The translations under genes were made by a program, and so were the position numbers. From Micromonospora sp. WMMD1102 (GTDB taxonomy: Bacteria > Actinomycetota > Actinomycetes > Mycobacteriales > Micromonosporaceae), in assembly GCF_029626265.1 (NCBI RefSeq), contig NZ_JARUBN010000001.1, positions 372,001 to 436,000 of the forward strand: a DNA stretch of 64,000 bases, in the 5' to 3' direction. Below, piece after piece: positions 26,331 to 35,070 of the stretch. Position 1 is the stretch's first letter; every line of letters begins with the position of its first letter. The notes beneath the pieces are model-generated. The model was not told the origin of the DNA. It searched no databases and was given only the letters and a program-made list of their open reading frames with translations.

Positions 26331-27185
26331 ATGGCCGTTCTGCTCACCGCCCCGGCACAAACCAGGACCAGCGGATACACCCTGCTGATCGCGGACAGCG
26401 CGTCACAGGTCGCCGCCGCACAGCGCCTCCGGCACAGCGTCTTCGTCGACGAGTTCGGCGCCGATCTGCGTACCCCGGTGACCGGGCTCGACGTCGACGA
26501 GTTCGACCCGTACTGCGAGCACCTGGTCGTCCGGGAGGACGCCTCGGGTGCGGTGGTCGGCACGTACCGGATGTTGCCACCGGACCGGGCCGCCCAGGCC
26601 GGCCGGCGGTACGCCGAGGGCGAGTTCGACCTCTCCCCGCTCGCACCGCTGCGCGACGAACTGGTCGAGATCGGCCGGTCCTGCGTCGACCCGGCGCACC
26701 GCACCGGCGCGGTGATCAACCTGATGTGGGCGGGGATCGCCCGCTACCTGCAACTACGCGGCCTGCGCTGGCTCGGCGGCTGCACCTCGGTGCCGCTGGA
26801 CGACGGCGGGGCGACGGCGGTCGAGGTCTGGTCCCAGGTGCGCCGCCGGCACCTGTCGCCGCCGCCGCTGCGGGTCCGGCCGCACCGGCCCTGGCTGGCC
26901 GAGCCGGCCGGCGCGGCGGCGCTGGCAGCCGCCGGGGCGGACCTACCGCCGGGCGGGGCGGACCTACCGCCGGGCGGGGCGGACCTACCGCCGGGGGCGT
27001 CGGCCGTCGCCCGGGGCCGGGCCGGGATGCCGCCGTTGCTCCGCGGCTACCTGCGACTGGGCGCCTGGGTCTGCGGCGAGCCGGCGTACGACCCGGAGTT
27101 CGACGTGGCCGACTTCTACGTACTGCTCTCGATGGACCGGATGCCCGACCGGTACCGGCGGCACTTCCTCGGGACGGACCGGTGA
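26331..27185 (+). CDS. GNAT-like N-acyltransferase, OlsB-type (Acetyltransf_5)
   Basis: A 284-aa protein. Residues about 15-175 match the acyl-ACP-dependent N-acyltransferases related to OlsB and autoinducer synthases: AAQRLRHSVFVDEFGADL, GTYRMLPPDRA, EIGRSCVDPAHR, and a WLGGCTSV strand. OlsB attaches a hydroxyacyl chain to ornithine. A Gly/Ala linker with three tandem GADLPPG copies (DNA 26934-26996, 21-bp unit) interrupts the family's C-terminal part, which resumes at PLLRGYLRLGAWVCGEPAYDPEF and ends in DFYVLLSMDRMP. The PlsC-type gene follows with a GTGA overlap, as in olsB-olsA pairs. The amino-acid acceptor is inferred. Confidence 0.82.
   Translation: MAVLLTAPAQTRTSGYTLLIADSASQVAAAQRLRHSVFVDEFGADLRTPVTGLDVDEFDPYCEHLVVREDASGAVVGTYRMLPPDRAAQAGRRYAEGEFDLSPLAPLRDELVEIGRSCVDPAHRTGAVINLMWAGIARYLQLRGLRWLGGCTSVPLDDGGATAVEVWSQVRRRHLSPPPLRVRPHRPWLAEPAGAAALAAAGADLPPGGADLPPGGADLPPGASAVARGRAGMPPLLRGYLRLGAWVCGEPAYDPEFDVADFYVLLSMDRMPDRYRRHFLGTDR
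26934..26996 (+). repeat. 21-bp in-frame tandem repeat, three copies
   Basis: GGGGCGGACCTACCGCCGGGC occurs at 26934, 26955 and 26976, encoding GADLPPG three times in a linker of the OlsB-like protein. Units are essentially identical, which indicates recent slippage expansion. Confidence 0.9.
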
Positions 27186-28249
27186 ACTCCCGTCGGCCGG
27201 GCCGGGTGCACTCGACTCAGCCCGGGCCGGAGCACCCGGCCCGGCCTGGTCAGGTGAATTCCGGTCAACTGAATTCCGGTCAGCGCGGTCCGGTTGGTTC
27301 CGCTCGTCCCGGCGGGCACGCCGGGCGGTCGCTCTGGCGGCCGAACTCGATCTGCGGGCCGGCCTGCCTGCCCGGTCCCGACCAGACGCCGCGGGCGTCC
27401 GCGCCGCGCCAACTGGCCCGGCTGTTGGCGTTGGCCGGCGCGCTGATCCTCGGCGGGCTGCTGCTGCCGGTACTGCCGCTGCTGTCCCCGGCCGGCCGGC
27501 AGGCCGCCGGGCGGGCCTGGGCCCGTACCGTGTTGCGGGCCGGCGGGATCCGGCTCGACGTGCGGGGCCGGCCGCCGCTGCGCCGGGCGCTGCTGGTGGC
27601 CAACCACGTCTCCTGGCTGGACGTCGTCGCCATCCTCGCCGTGACCCCGGCCCGGCTGCTGGCCAAGCACGAGGTGCGGAACTGGCCGCTGATCGGGCCG
27701 TTGGCGGCGCTCGGCGGCACCCTGTTCGTCGACCGGACCAGGCCGCGAACCCTGCCCCGGACGGTCGCCGAGGTGGCGGACGCGCTGCGCGCCGACGGGG
27801 TGGTCGCGGTCTTCCCGGAGGGTACGACCTGGTGCGGCGTGCCCCGGACCGCCGTCGGCTGCGGCTGGGCGGTCCGGTTCCGCCCGGCGATGTTCCAGGC
27901 CGCCGTCGACGCGGCGGCCCCGGTGGTGCCGGTGCATCTGGGGTACCGCATCGAGCGGCCCGATGGCGGCCGGGCGAGCGGCCCGGCGCCCACCCCGGCC
28001 GGGTCCGCGTCGGCCGGGACCACGGCCGCGGCCTTCCTGGCCGAGGAGAGCCTCTACACCTCGGTACGCCGGGTGCTGGCCCTGCGCGGCCTGGTGGTGA
28101 CAATGACAGTGGTCGACGAGCCGTGGTACGAGGGTCCGGCGTTGCGTCGCCAGCTCGCCGAGGCGGCCGAGTCGGCGGTACGAGCGGCGGCTCGACCGGC
28201 CCCGTCGGAGCAGCCGGCCGGCCCGGTATCCCTGGAACTGGCCGCCTGA
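27182..28249 (+). CDS. PlsC/OlsA-like lysophospholipid acyltransferase
   Basis: A 355-aa membrane-associated acyltransferase. The N-terminal 75 residues are polar and repeat-like (VNSGQLNSGQRG), then come a hydrophobic helix (about 80-103) and the PlsC motifs: NHVSWLD (the H-x4-D catalytic motif), LFVDRTR and FPEGTTW. GTG at 27182 overlaps the upstream stop (GTGA). Paired with an OlsB-like enzyme it probably O-acylates lyso-ornithine lipid; 1-acylglycerol-3-phosphate acylation is the alternative. An internal start just before the hydrophobic helix would remove the odd N-terminus and cannot be ruled out. Confidence 0.88.
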   Translation: MNSRRPGRVHSTQPGPEHPARPGQVNSGQLNSGQRGPVGSARPGGHAGRSLWRPNSICGPACLPGPDQTPRASAPRQLARLLALAGALILGGLLLPVLPLLSPAGRQAAGRAWARTVLRAGGIRLDVRGRPPLRRALLVANHVSWLDVVAILAVTPARLLAKHEVRNWPLIGPLAALGGTLFVDRTRPRTLPRTVAEVADALRADGVVAVFPEGTTWCGVPRTAVGCGWAVRFRPAMFQAAVDAAAPVVPVHLGYRIERPDGGRASGPAPTPAGSASAGTTAAAFLAEESLYTSVRRVLALRGLVVTMTVVDEPWYEGPALRRQLAEAAESAVRAAARPAPSEQPAGPVSLELAA

Positions 28250-28351
28250 CCGCCGGCCCTGGTGGCGGATGCCGGCGCCTGACGGAGGCACCGGCGGCGG
28301 CGGAGCCGGCCGGCTGACACGCCCCCGTGGCGGGTCGACGGGCGTTCCGGA

Positions 28352-28369
28352 AACGCGATGTATCGCGTT
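28352..28369. promoter_or_regulatory. 18-bp perfect palindrome, probable PadR operator
   Basis: AACGCGAT-GT-ATCGCGTT lies 80 bp before the DUF4097 gene, whose operon partner encodes a PadR-family regulator. PadR proteins bind palindromes of this size and similar ATGTATCGCG-type sequence, so this is the likely autoregulatory site. Confidence 0.65.
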
Positions 28370-28449
28370 ATCGTGGCAGCACCACCTCCGCCTCCCGTCC
28401 GGCGTCGCCCGACCGGAGGACGGACCGGCCAGCACCAGGGAGTGTCGTG

Positions 28450-29256
28450 ATGCCGAGCTGGACCGTGGACGGCCCGCGCCGGTTGACCCTCGTCGAACCG
28501 GTCGACCAACTCGTCGTACGGCTCGACTCCGGCCGGGTCAACGTCTTCGGCACGGACGGCCCGGCCCGGATCGAGGTGACCCGGACGGACGGTCGGCCGC
28601 TGGTCGTCGAGCACCAGGACGGGAAGCTCTCGGTCCGGCAGCGGACGCCGCGCGACTGGACCCTGCTGCTGCGCCTGTTCGGGCGCGACAGCGGGCCGGA
28701 GATCTCTATCGGCGTACCGGCGCGGGTGCGGGTGGACCTGCGGCTGCACGAGGGTGCGGTGGTGGCGTCCGGACTGACCGAGGCGACCCGGGTCGACGTG
28801 ACGGCCGGCCAGGTCACCCTGATGGGGCTGGCCGGGCGGACCACGGCACGGCTGATCTCCGGGCCGGTGGAGGCGCTCGGCGTCTCCGGTGACCTGACCA
28901 TGGAGACGGTCTCCGGTGAACTGGTCCTCGCCGACGGCACCGCCGAACGGGTCCGGGCCAGTACGGTCTCCGGCGCGATCACCTGCGATCTCGGCAACCC
29001 GGGCAGCGGCGAGATCCAGCTCGGCGCGGCCTCGGGCAGCGTCACGGTGCGGGTGCCCGAGGAGAGTGACCTCGACGTCCGGTTGCACACCACCTCGGGA
29101 AAGATCACCACGGACTTCCCCCAGCTCCAGCCGGGTGCCGCGCCGAGCTGGTCGAGCGACCGGCGGGGGAGACTCGGCGCCGGCGGCGGCAGTCTGCGCG
29201 CCGCCACCATGTCCGGGAGCATCGTGCTGCTGGCCCGGCGGTCGGGCGGCATCTGA
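28450..29256 (+). CDS. DUF4097-family beta-repeat protein
   Basis: A 268-aa soluble protein made of repeating beta-strand units (VTAGQVTLMGLAG, ISGPVEALGVSG, TVSGAITCDLG, TTSGKITTDF, TMSGSIVLL), the putative-adhesin or DUF4097 fold. It has no signal peptide or membrane segment. The family is commonly encoded with PadR regulators or PspC/two-component genes and lacks a defined biochemical role. ATG at 28450 is preferred with GGGAG upstream; GTG at 28447 is possible. Its TGA overlaps the PadR ATG by one base. Confidence 0.88.
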   Translation: MPSWTVDGPRRLTLVEPVDQLVVRLDSGRVNVFGTDGPARIEVTRTDGRPLVVEHQDGKLSVRQRTPRDWTLLLRLFGRDSGPEISIGVPARVRVDLRLHEGAVVASGLTEATRVDVTAGQVTLMGLAGRTTARLISGPVEALGVSGDLTMETVSGELVLADGTAERVRASTVSGAITCDLGNPGSGEIQLGAASGSVTVRVPEESDLDVRLHTTSGKITTDFPQLQPGAAPSWSSDRRGRLGAGGGSLRAATMSGSIVLLARRSGGI

Positions 29257-29975
29257 TGACGACGGTGTTCGGCCACGGCCGGCTCCGGCTCTACCTGCTC
29301 AAGCTCCTCGACGGCGGGCCGAAGCACGGCTACGAGCTGATCCGGCTGCTGGAGGAGCGGTTCCTCGGCCTGTACGCGCCGAGTGCCGGCACCATCTACC
29401 CCCGGCTGGCCCGGCTGGAGGCCGAGGGGCTGGTCGCGCACGACGCGGTCGGCGGCCGGAAGGTCTACCGGATCACCGAGGCGGGCCGGGCGGAGCTGCG
29501 GCAGCGGGCCGACGAGGTGGCCAGCCTGGAGTCGGAGATCTGCGCCTCGGTCTCCGACCTGGCGAAGCTGGCCGGTGAGATCCGCTCCGAGGTACGCGGC
29601 TCGGTGCGGGACCTGAAACAGGAGTTACGGGCCGCGGTCCGGGAGAGCCGGCTGGGTGACCGGCGGCCGGGCCCGGGAGCGCCGTACCCGAATGCCGGAG
29701 CGGCCGAGAGCGGCGGGCCGACGGGAACCCGTCCCGGGGAGCGGCCGGCGGCCGGCGGGCCCGGCGCCGGTGGGCCGGCAGGCGGCTGGTCGGCGGCCGG
29801 CGGGCCGGCGGAGCAGGGCGACGGTCCGAGCGCCGAGTTCGAGCGGCAACTCCTGCTCTTCGTGACCGAGGTACGCACGCTGGCCCGCAGCGGCCGGTTC
29901 ACCGAGGCCCAGCTGGGCACGGCGGCCCGGCTGCTGCACGGGGCACTGGACGGGCTGCGCCGGCTGCTGCGCTGA
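29256..29975 (+). CDS. PadR-family transcriptional regulator
   Basis: A 239-aa regulator. The winged helix is at residues about 5-80: LYLLKLLDGGPKHGYELIRLLEERF, then AGTIYPRLARLEAEGLV and the wing with RKVYRITEAG. A helical segment (80-140) and a Gly/Pro-rich linker (about 145-190) lead to a further helical end, longer than a minimal PadR. It is coupled to the DUF4097 gene (TGATG). The palindrome at 28352-28369 is its probable operator. The effector is unknown. Confidence 0.9.
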   Translation: MTTVFGHGRLRLYLLKLLDGGPKHGYELIRLLEERFLGLYAPSAGTIYPRLARLEAEGLVAHDAVGGRKVYRITEAGRAELRQRADEVASLESEICASVSDLAKLAGEIRSEVRGSVRDLKQELRAAVRESRLGDRRPGPGAPYPNAGAAESGGPTGTRPGERPAAGGPGAGGPAGGWSAAGGPAEQGDGPSAEFERQLLLFVTEVRTLARSGRFTEAQLGTAARLLHGALDGLRRLLR

Positions 29976-30049
29976 CCCCGCCAACCGTTCTCAGAAAACT
30001 TTCAGGTGATGCTCAGCCGCGCCGCAGCGGAAGCGCGGATGATGTCCAG

Positions 30050-30754
30050 ATGGCAGCGACAACGCAGAGCGAGGCCCGGCTACTCGTGGTCGAGGACGAC
30101 CCGAACATTCTCGAGCTGCTCTCCGCCAGCCTGCGGTTCGCCGGCTTCGACGTGGCCACCGCCACCAGCGGCAGCGCGGCGGTCAGCGCGGCGAAGGAGC
30201 GCCGACCCGACCTGGTCGTGCTCGACGTCATGCTGCCCGACCTCGACGGCTTCGAGGTGATCCGGCTGCTCCGCGAGGGTGGCACCCGTACCCCGGTGGT
30301 CTTCCTCACCGCCCGGGACGCCACCGACGACAAGATCCGCGGGCTGACCCTCGGCGGCGACGACTACGTCACCAAGCCGTTCAGCCTGGAGGAGCTGACC
30401 GCCCGGATCCGGGCCGTGCTGCGGCGTACCGCCACCGGGGAACACGCGCCGTCCCGGCTCACCTTCGCCGACCTGGAGCTGGACGAGGAGACCCACGAGG
30501 TGCAGCGGGCCGGCAAGCGGGTGCAGCTCTCGCCGACCGAGTTCAAGCTGCTGCGCTATCTGATGCTCAACGCCAACCGGGTGCTGTCCAAGGCGCAGAT
30601 CCTGGACCACGTCTGGAACTACGACTTCCGGGGCGACGACAACATCGTGGAGTCCTACATCTCCTACCTCCGGCGCAAGATCGACACCACCCAGCCCCGG
30701 CTGATCCACACGCTGCGCGGGGTGGGCTACGTGCTCCGCAAGCCGGCGGCGTGA
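30050..30754 (+). CDS. OmpR/PhoB-family response regulator
   Basis: A 234-aa regulator with a receiver domain (residues 10-122; acidic pocket ED-D, phospho-acceptor Asp59 in LDVMLPDLDG, Lys in TKPF) and a winged-helix DNA-binding domain (about 135-230; SPTEFKLLRYLMLNANRV, then SYISYLRRKID and HTLRGVGYVL). It closely resembles the TcrA/PrrA/MprA group. The kinase gene follows with a GTGA overlap, so they form one two-component system. The signal and the regulon are unknown. Confidence 0.95.
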   Translation: MAATTQSEARLLVVEDDPNILELLSASLRFAGFDVATATSGSAAVSAAKERRPDLVVLDVMLPDLDGFEVIRLLREGGTRTPVVFLTARDATDDKIRGLTLGGDDYVTKPFSLEELTARIRAVLRRTATGEHAPSRLTFADLELDEETHEVQRAGKRVQLSPTEFKLLRYLMLNANRVLSKAQILDHVWNYDFRGDDNIVESYISYLRRKIDTTQPRLIHTLRGVGYVLRKPAA

Positions 30755-32364
30755 ATGTCGCCCTGCCGCTGAAGGGGCGGCTCCGCGGCACGCCGCTGCG
30801 GATCAAGCTGGTCGCCGCCGTACTCGTGCTGGTGGCCGCCGCGCTCGTGGTGATCAGCGTGATGACCGCCTTCTTCCTGCGCAGCTATCTCGTCGGCCGG
30901 ATCGACGACGAGTTGGCGGGCCTGGCCCGCGACGCGAACGCGACGGAGGTCCAGCGGCTCTACGACGCCGCCGCGGCCGGCCGCAGCGCCCTGCCGACCG
31001 ACTACCTGATCGTGCGCGCCGACCGCGAGGTCGGCCTCTACAACCCGCTCTACGACCGGACGCTGAACCAGGGCAACCTGCCCGGCTCGCTCGACGACCC
31101 CGAGTGGTACGAGCGGCACGCCGGTGGGGACTTCTTCACCGTCTCCTCGGCCGACCGCCGGTTCCGCTGGCGGATGATGGTCGTGCAGTGGCCCAGCGGC
31201 AGCTACCTGGCGGTCGGGCAGCACCTGACCGACGTCGACCTGGCGGTCAAGGAACTCATCTGGATCGACGTACTCGTCGGCGGCTCGGTGCTGATCACGC
31301 TGGCCGCGGCGGGCGCGGCGATCGTGCGTACCAGTCTAAAACCGCTCGTCGAGATCGAGCGGACCACGGCGGCCATCGCCGGCGGCGACCTCTCCAGACG
31401 AATACCCGATCCGGAGCCGGGCGAGGCGGAGGCGAAGACCGAACTCGGCCGGCTGTCCCGGGCACTGAACACGATGCTCAGCCAGATCGAGATGGCCTTC
31501 ACCGCGCGGGCCGCCTCGGAGTCGGCCGCCCGGGCGGCCGAGGCGAACGCCCGCAGCGCGGCGACCGCGGCCCGGCACGCCGCCCTCGCCGCGCAGGCGT
31601 CGGAGTCGCGGGCGCTGCGTTCCGAGGAACGGATGCGGCAGTTCATCGCGGACGCCTCGCACGAACTGCGTACCCCGCTCACCACCATCCGGGGCTTCGC
31701 CGAACTCTACCGGCAGGGCGCGGCGGCCGGGCCGCCCGAGGAGACCGCCCGGCTGATCCGCCGGATCGAGGACGAGGCGGCCCGGATGGGACTGCTCGTC
31801 GAGGACCTGCTGCTGCTGGCCCGGCTGGACCGGGAACGGCCGTTCACCCTGGCCCCGGTCGAGCTGCCGGTGCTGGCCAGCGACGCCGTGCAGGCCGCCA
31901 AGGCGGTCGCGCCGGACCGGACGATCGACCTGGACATCGAGCCGGGCGCCGGTTCGCTCGTGGTGCTCGGCGACGACGCCCGGCTGCGGCAGGTGCTCGG
32001 CAACCTGATGACGAACGCGCTCAACCACACCCCGACGGAGGCGGCGGTGACGCTGCGGCTGCGGGCCGAGCCGGACGACGCGGTGATCGAGGTCGCCGAC
32101 ACCGGCCCGGGGCTCTCGCCGGAGCAGGCCGAGCGGGTCTTCGAGCGGTTCTACCGGGCGGACGCGGCGCGGACCCGCAGCGCGGGTGGCGGGGTCAGCA
32201 CCGGGCTCGGCCTGGCCATCGTCGCCGCCCTGGTCGCGGGGCATAACGGCAGCGTCGAGGTGGTTGACACCCCGGGTGGCGGCGCGACCTTCCGGGTCCG
32301 GCTGCCACGCGCGCCCGAGGTCTCCGAGGAGTCGGAGACCGCCGAATCAATCGACGTACAGTAA
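30751..32364 (+). CDS. sensor histidine kinase
   Basis: A 537-aa membrane kinase. Helix 1 (about residues 18-42) and helix 2 (about 170-193) flank an extracytoplasmic sensor of about 125 residues. A HAMP domain, an Ala-rich coiled coil (about 250-290), HisKA with the phospho-acceptor His304 in SHELRTPLTTIRG, and a HATPase domain (NLMTNALNHTP, DTGPGLSPEQ, STGLGLAIV) follow. GTG at 30751 overlaps the response-regulator stop. The pair lies directly upstream of an HtrA-like protease gene, so envelope stress is a plausible signal, but this is inferred. Confidence 0.95.
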   Translation: MNVALPLKGRLRGTPLRIKLVAAVLVLVAAALVVISVMTAFFLRSYLVGRIDDELAGLARDANATEVQRLYDAAAAGRSALPTDYLIVRADREVGLYNPLYDRTLNQGNLPGSLDDPEWYERHAGGDFFTVSSADRRFRWRMMVVQWPSGSYLAVGQHLTDVDLAVKELIWIDVLVGGSVLITLAAAGAAIVRTSLKPLVEIERTTAAIAGGDLSRRIPDPEPGEAEAKTELGRLSRALNTMLSQIEMAFTARAASESAARAAEANARSAATAARHAALAAQASESRALRSEERMRQFIADASHELRTPLTTIRGFAELYRQGAAAGPPEETARLIRRIEDEAARMGLLVEDLLLLARLDRERPFTLAPVELPVLASDAVQAAKAVAPDRTIDLDIEPGAGSLVVLGDDARLRQVLGNLMTNALNHTPTEAAVTLRLRAEPDDAVIEVADTGPGLSPEQAERVFERFYRADAARTRSAGGGVSTGLGLAIVAALVAGHNGSVEVVDTPGGGATFRVRLPRAPEVSEESETAESIDVQ

Positions 32365-32426
32365 TTCACAGCCAACATTCAGGCGGGCTCCAGGTACGTC
32401 GCAGAGCGAGGGGGCAAGGTAAGGGC

Positions 32427-34106
32427 ATGAACGACTTCGAGACCGACCCGCAGCGGCGGCCGGTGACCGCCGACAGCGAGCACTCGCACCACACCGCCGA
32501 GCTGCCGCGCGACGACCGCGGTCAGTCCGACTCCGGCGCCTCCAGCGCCGACGCGGCCACCCCGGCCGCCAGCCCCACCGGCTCCACCGACCCGACCGCC
32601 GAGCAGCCCTACAGCGGCGTGCCGGCCTCGGGCCAGCCGTACGCGGGCGCATCGGCCCCGGGCCAGCCCTACGGCGGCGGGCCGGCCTCGGGCCAGCCGT
32701 ACGCGGGGCCACCGGCCCCGGGCCAGCCCTACGGTGGCGCCCCGGCCTCCGGAGCGCACTACGGCGGTGCACCGGCCTCCGGGACCACCTATGGCGGCAA
32801 CCCCTACGCCGCCGCCCCCGCCTCCGGGCAGCCGTACAGCCTTCCACCGACCGGCCGGCCCGGTGGCGTACCCGGGCAGCCCGGCGGCAGCCCGTGGCAG
32901 GCGCCCAGCGACGGGCGTACCCAGTCGCCCTGGGCGCCGGGGCACACCGGCGGGCCGCCGCAGCAGCCGTCGCACCTCGGCGGCCCGGTACCGCCGCCCT
33001 GGGCCACCCCGGGCACGCCCGCACCGAGCCCCTCCGGTTCCGGCCGGGTCGGCCGGGCCGTGGCGGTCGGCGTGGCCGCGCTGGCCCTGATGCTCGGTTC
33101 CGGTATCGCCGGTGGTGCGATCGTGACGGCGCTGGACGACGACTCGCCGACGGAGACGAACCGGACATACTCGGCGGCCCCGGTGATCAACGCCGCCGAC
33201 CTGCCGAAGATCGCCGCCCAGGTGCAGCCCAGCGTGGTGTCGATCAGCACCAGCAGCAGCGAGGGCTCCGGCGTGGTGACGAGCGCCAACGGCTTCGTGC
33301 TGACGAACAACCACGTGGTCGCCAGCGCCGAAGACGGCACCGTCAAGGTCTTCTTCGCCGACGGCAGGAACGCCGAGGCGAAGGTCGTCGGCACCGACCC
33401 GAAGACCGACCTGGCCGTGGTGAAGGTCGACGGGGTCTCCGGGCTGACCGCCGCGAAGCTCGGCGACAGCGACGCGATGCAGATCGGCGACCAGGTGCTC
33501 GCCCTGGGCAGCCCGCTCGGCCTCCAGGGCTCGGTGACCGCCGGCATCATCAGCGCCCGGGACCGGACCATCCGGGCCGGTGGCGGGGGTGAGCAGCAGA
33601 GCCCGTTCGAGCAGCCGCAGCAGGGTGGCGCCAGCTCGATCGCCGGACTGTTGCAGACCGACGCCCCGATCAACCCGGGCAACTCCGGCGGCGCGCTCGT
33701 CAACACCAGGGCCGAGGTGATCGGGATCAACACCGCGATCCTCACCGCCGGGCAGGGCAACGGCAACATCGGCGTCGGCTTCGCCATCCCGAGCAACAAG
33801 GCGCGGGCGGTCGCCGAGGCGCTCCAGCGCGGCGAGAAGGTCAGCCACCCGTCGCTCGGGGTCCAGGTCACCCCGGCCGAGAACGGCGGGGCGCTGGTCG
33901 GCGGGGTCGTGCCGGACAGCCCGGCCGCGAAGGCCGGCCTCCAGCAGGGCGACGTGGTCACCCAGTTCGGTGACAAGTTGATCGGCGACGCCGACGACCT
34001 GGTCGGTGCGGTACAGGCCGGCAAGGTGGGTGACCAGGTGCAGGTGACGTACACCCGAAACGGAGTCGAGAAGACGGCAACCGTGACGCTCGCCGAAACG
34101 TCGTAA
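32427..34106 (+). CDS. HtrA/DegP-like membrane-anchored serine protease
   Basis: A 559-aa S1C protease. The first 200 residues are cytoplasmic and Gly/Pro/Tyr-rich with repeats of the PASGQPY/APGQPYGG type. A membrane helix follows at about 210-235. The trypsin-like domain has the triad His296 (NNHVV), Asp328 (TDLAVVK) and Ser420 (GNSGGAL), and a PDZ domain ends the protein (about 465-555; LGVQVTPAENGG, DSPAAKAGLQQGDVV). It degrades or senses misfolded extracytoplasmic proteins. It follows the two-component genes by 62 bp and may be their target. The next gene lies beyond a strong terminator. Confidence 0.95.
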   Translation: MNDFETDPQRRPVTADSEHSHHTAELPRDDRGQSDSGASSADAATPAASPTGSTDPTAEQPYSGVPASGQPYAGASAPGQPYGGGPASGQPYAGPPAPGQPYGGAPASGAHYGGAPASGTTYGGNPYAAAPASGQPYSLPPTGRPGGVPGQPGGSPWQAPSDGRTQSPWAPGHTGGPPQQPSHLGGPVPPPWATPGTPAPSPSGSGRVGRAVAVGVAALALMLGSGIAGGAIVTALDDDSPTETNRTYSAAPVINAADLPKIAAQVQPSVVSISTSSSEGSGVVTSANGFVLTNNHVVASAEDGTVKVFFADGRNAEAKVVGTDPKTDLAVVKVDGVSGLTAAKLGDSDAMQIGDQVLALGSPLGLQGSVTAGIISARDRTIRAGGGGEQQSPFEQPQQGGASSIAGLLQTDAPINPGNSGGALVNTRAEVIGINTAILTAGQGNGNIGVGFAIPSNKARAVAEALQRGEKVSHPSLGVQVTPAENGGALVGGVVPDSPAAKAGLQQGDVVTQFGDKLIGDADDLVGAVQAGKVGDQVQVTYTRNGVEKTATVTLAETS

Positions 34107-34172
34107 GAAGAAGGACGACCGTACGCTTGGCGGGTAGCCCTTCCGGACACGGAAGTGAGAGCCTCCTCCCCA

Positions 34173-34221
34173 GAGCGGCGGGCGACGTGACCAAGGGGGT
34201 TGGTCAGGTCGCCCGCCGCTC
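34173..34221 (+). terminator. long bipartite stem-loop terminator
   Basis: GAGCGGCGGGCGAC (34173-34186) pairs with GTCGCCCGCCGCTC (34208-34221). Inside it TGACCAA (34188-34194) pairs with TTGGTCA (34200-34206) around GGGGG, separated from the outer stem by a single G-G mismatch. CTCCTTTTC follows. This is a classic strong terminator behind the HtrA-like gene. Confidence 0.9.
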
Positions 34222-34362
34222 CTCCTTTTCCGCCTTCACCTGGTCCGGGTGAGCCCGGCTCACCCGGACCAGGGCGAACATCGGGGTTGGTCCGGCACGG
34301 ACTCGGTCTCGGCCGTGGGCCGACGACCACGAGGACCACGAGGACCCGGGGGAGGAGTGCTG

Positions 34363-35040
34363 ATGAGCACCGCGACCATGGCGCGCAGCGACGCCGACAT
34401 CCAGCGGGACGTACTGGCCGAACTGGCCTGGGACGCCCGGGTACGGGCCAGCGAGGTGGGTGTCTCGGTCGCCAGCGGCATCGTGACCCTCACCGGCTGG
34501 GTGGACAGCTACGCGAAGAAGTGGGCCGCGGAACGGATCGCGCACCGGGTCCGGGGCAACCGGGCGGTCGCCAACGACATCGAGGTACGCCTGCCGGGCA
34601 CCGCCGAGCGCACCGACACCGACATCGCGACGGCGGCGAGCCGGGCCCTGGAGTGGGACGCCTTCGTGCCGGTCGACCGGATCCAGGTGACCGCCGGCAA
34701 CGGCTGGCTGACACTGCGCGGCGAGGTGGAGCGCGGCTACCAGAAACGCGCCGCCGAGCGGGCGCTGCGCCGGCTGACCGGAGTACGCGGGGTGACAAAC
34801 CTGATCACCGTGACACCGGCCGGCGACCTCTCCGAGGAGGACCTGAAACGGGCCCTCCGGATCGCACTCGCCCGGCGGATCGACGTCGACGCCGACCTGA
34901 TCGAGATCGACGTCGCCGGTGCGACGGTGGTGCTCTCCGGCGAGGTGCGGTCGTGGCTTGCCCGGGAAGAGGCGGAACGGGTGGCCTGGGCCGCGCCCGG
35001 GGTGGGCGAGGTCGAGCTGCGGCTGCGCCTGACGACGTGA
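34363..35040 (+). CDS. triple BON-domain protein
   Basis: A 225-aa protein made of three consecutive BON domains (about residues 10-75, 85-150 and 155-223), each with the VxVxxGxVTLxGxVxS-type core: VSVASGIVTLTGWVDS, VTAGNGWLTLRGEVE and IDVAGATVVLSGEVRS. BON domains bind phospholipid or periplasmic surfaces, but no signal peptide is visible, so this one is probably cytoplasmic. ATG at 34363 has GGAGGAG upstream. A glycosyltransferase gene follows 30 bp later and may be co-transcribed. Confidence 0.9.
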   Translation: MSTATMARSDADIQRDVLAELAWDARVRASEVGVSVASGIVTLTGWVDSYAKKWAAERIAHRVRGNRAVANDIEVRLPGTAERTDTDIATAASRALEWDAFVPVDRIQVTAGNGWLTLRGEVERGYQKRAAERALRRLTGVRGVTNLITVTPAGDLSEEDLKRALRIALARRIDVDADLIEIDVAGATVVLSGEVRSWLAREEAERVAWAAPGVGEVELRLRLTT

Positions 35041-35070
35041 CCAGCCGACCCCGGGGGGAGGACCGCTGGC

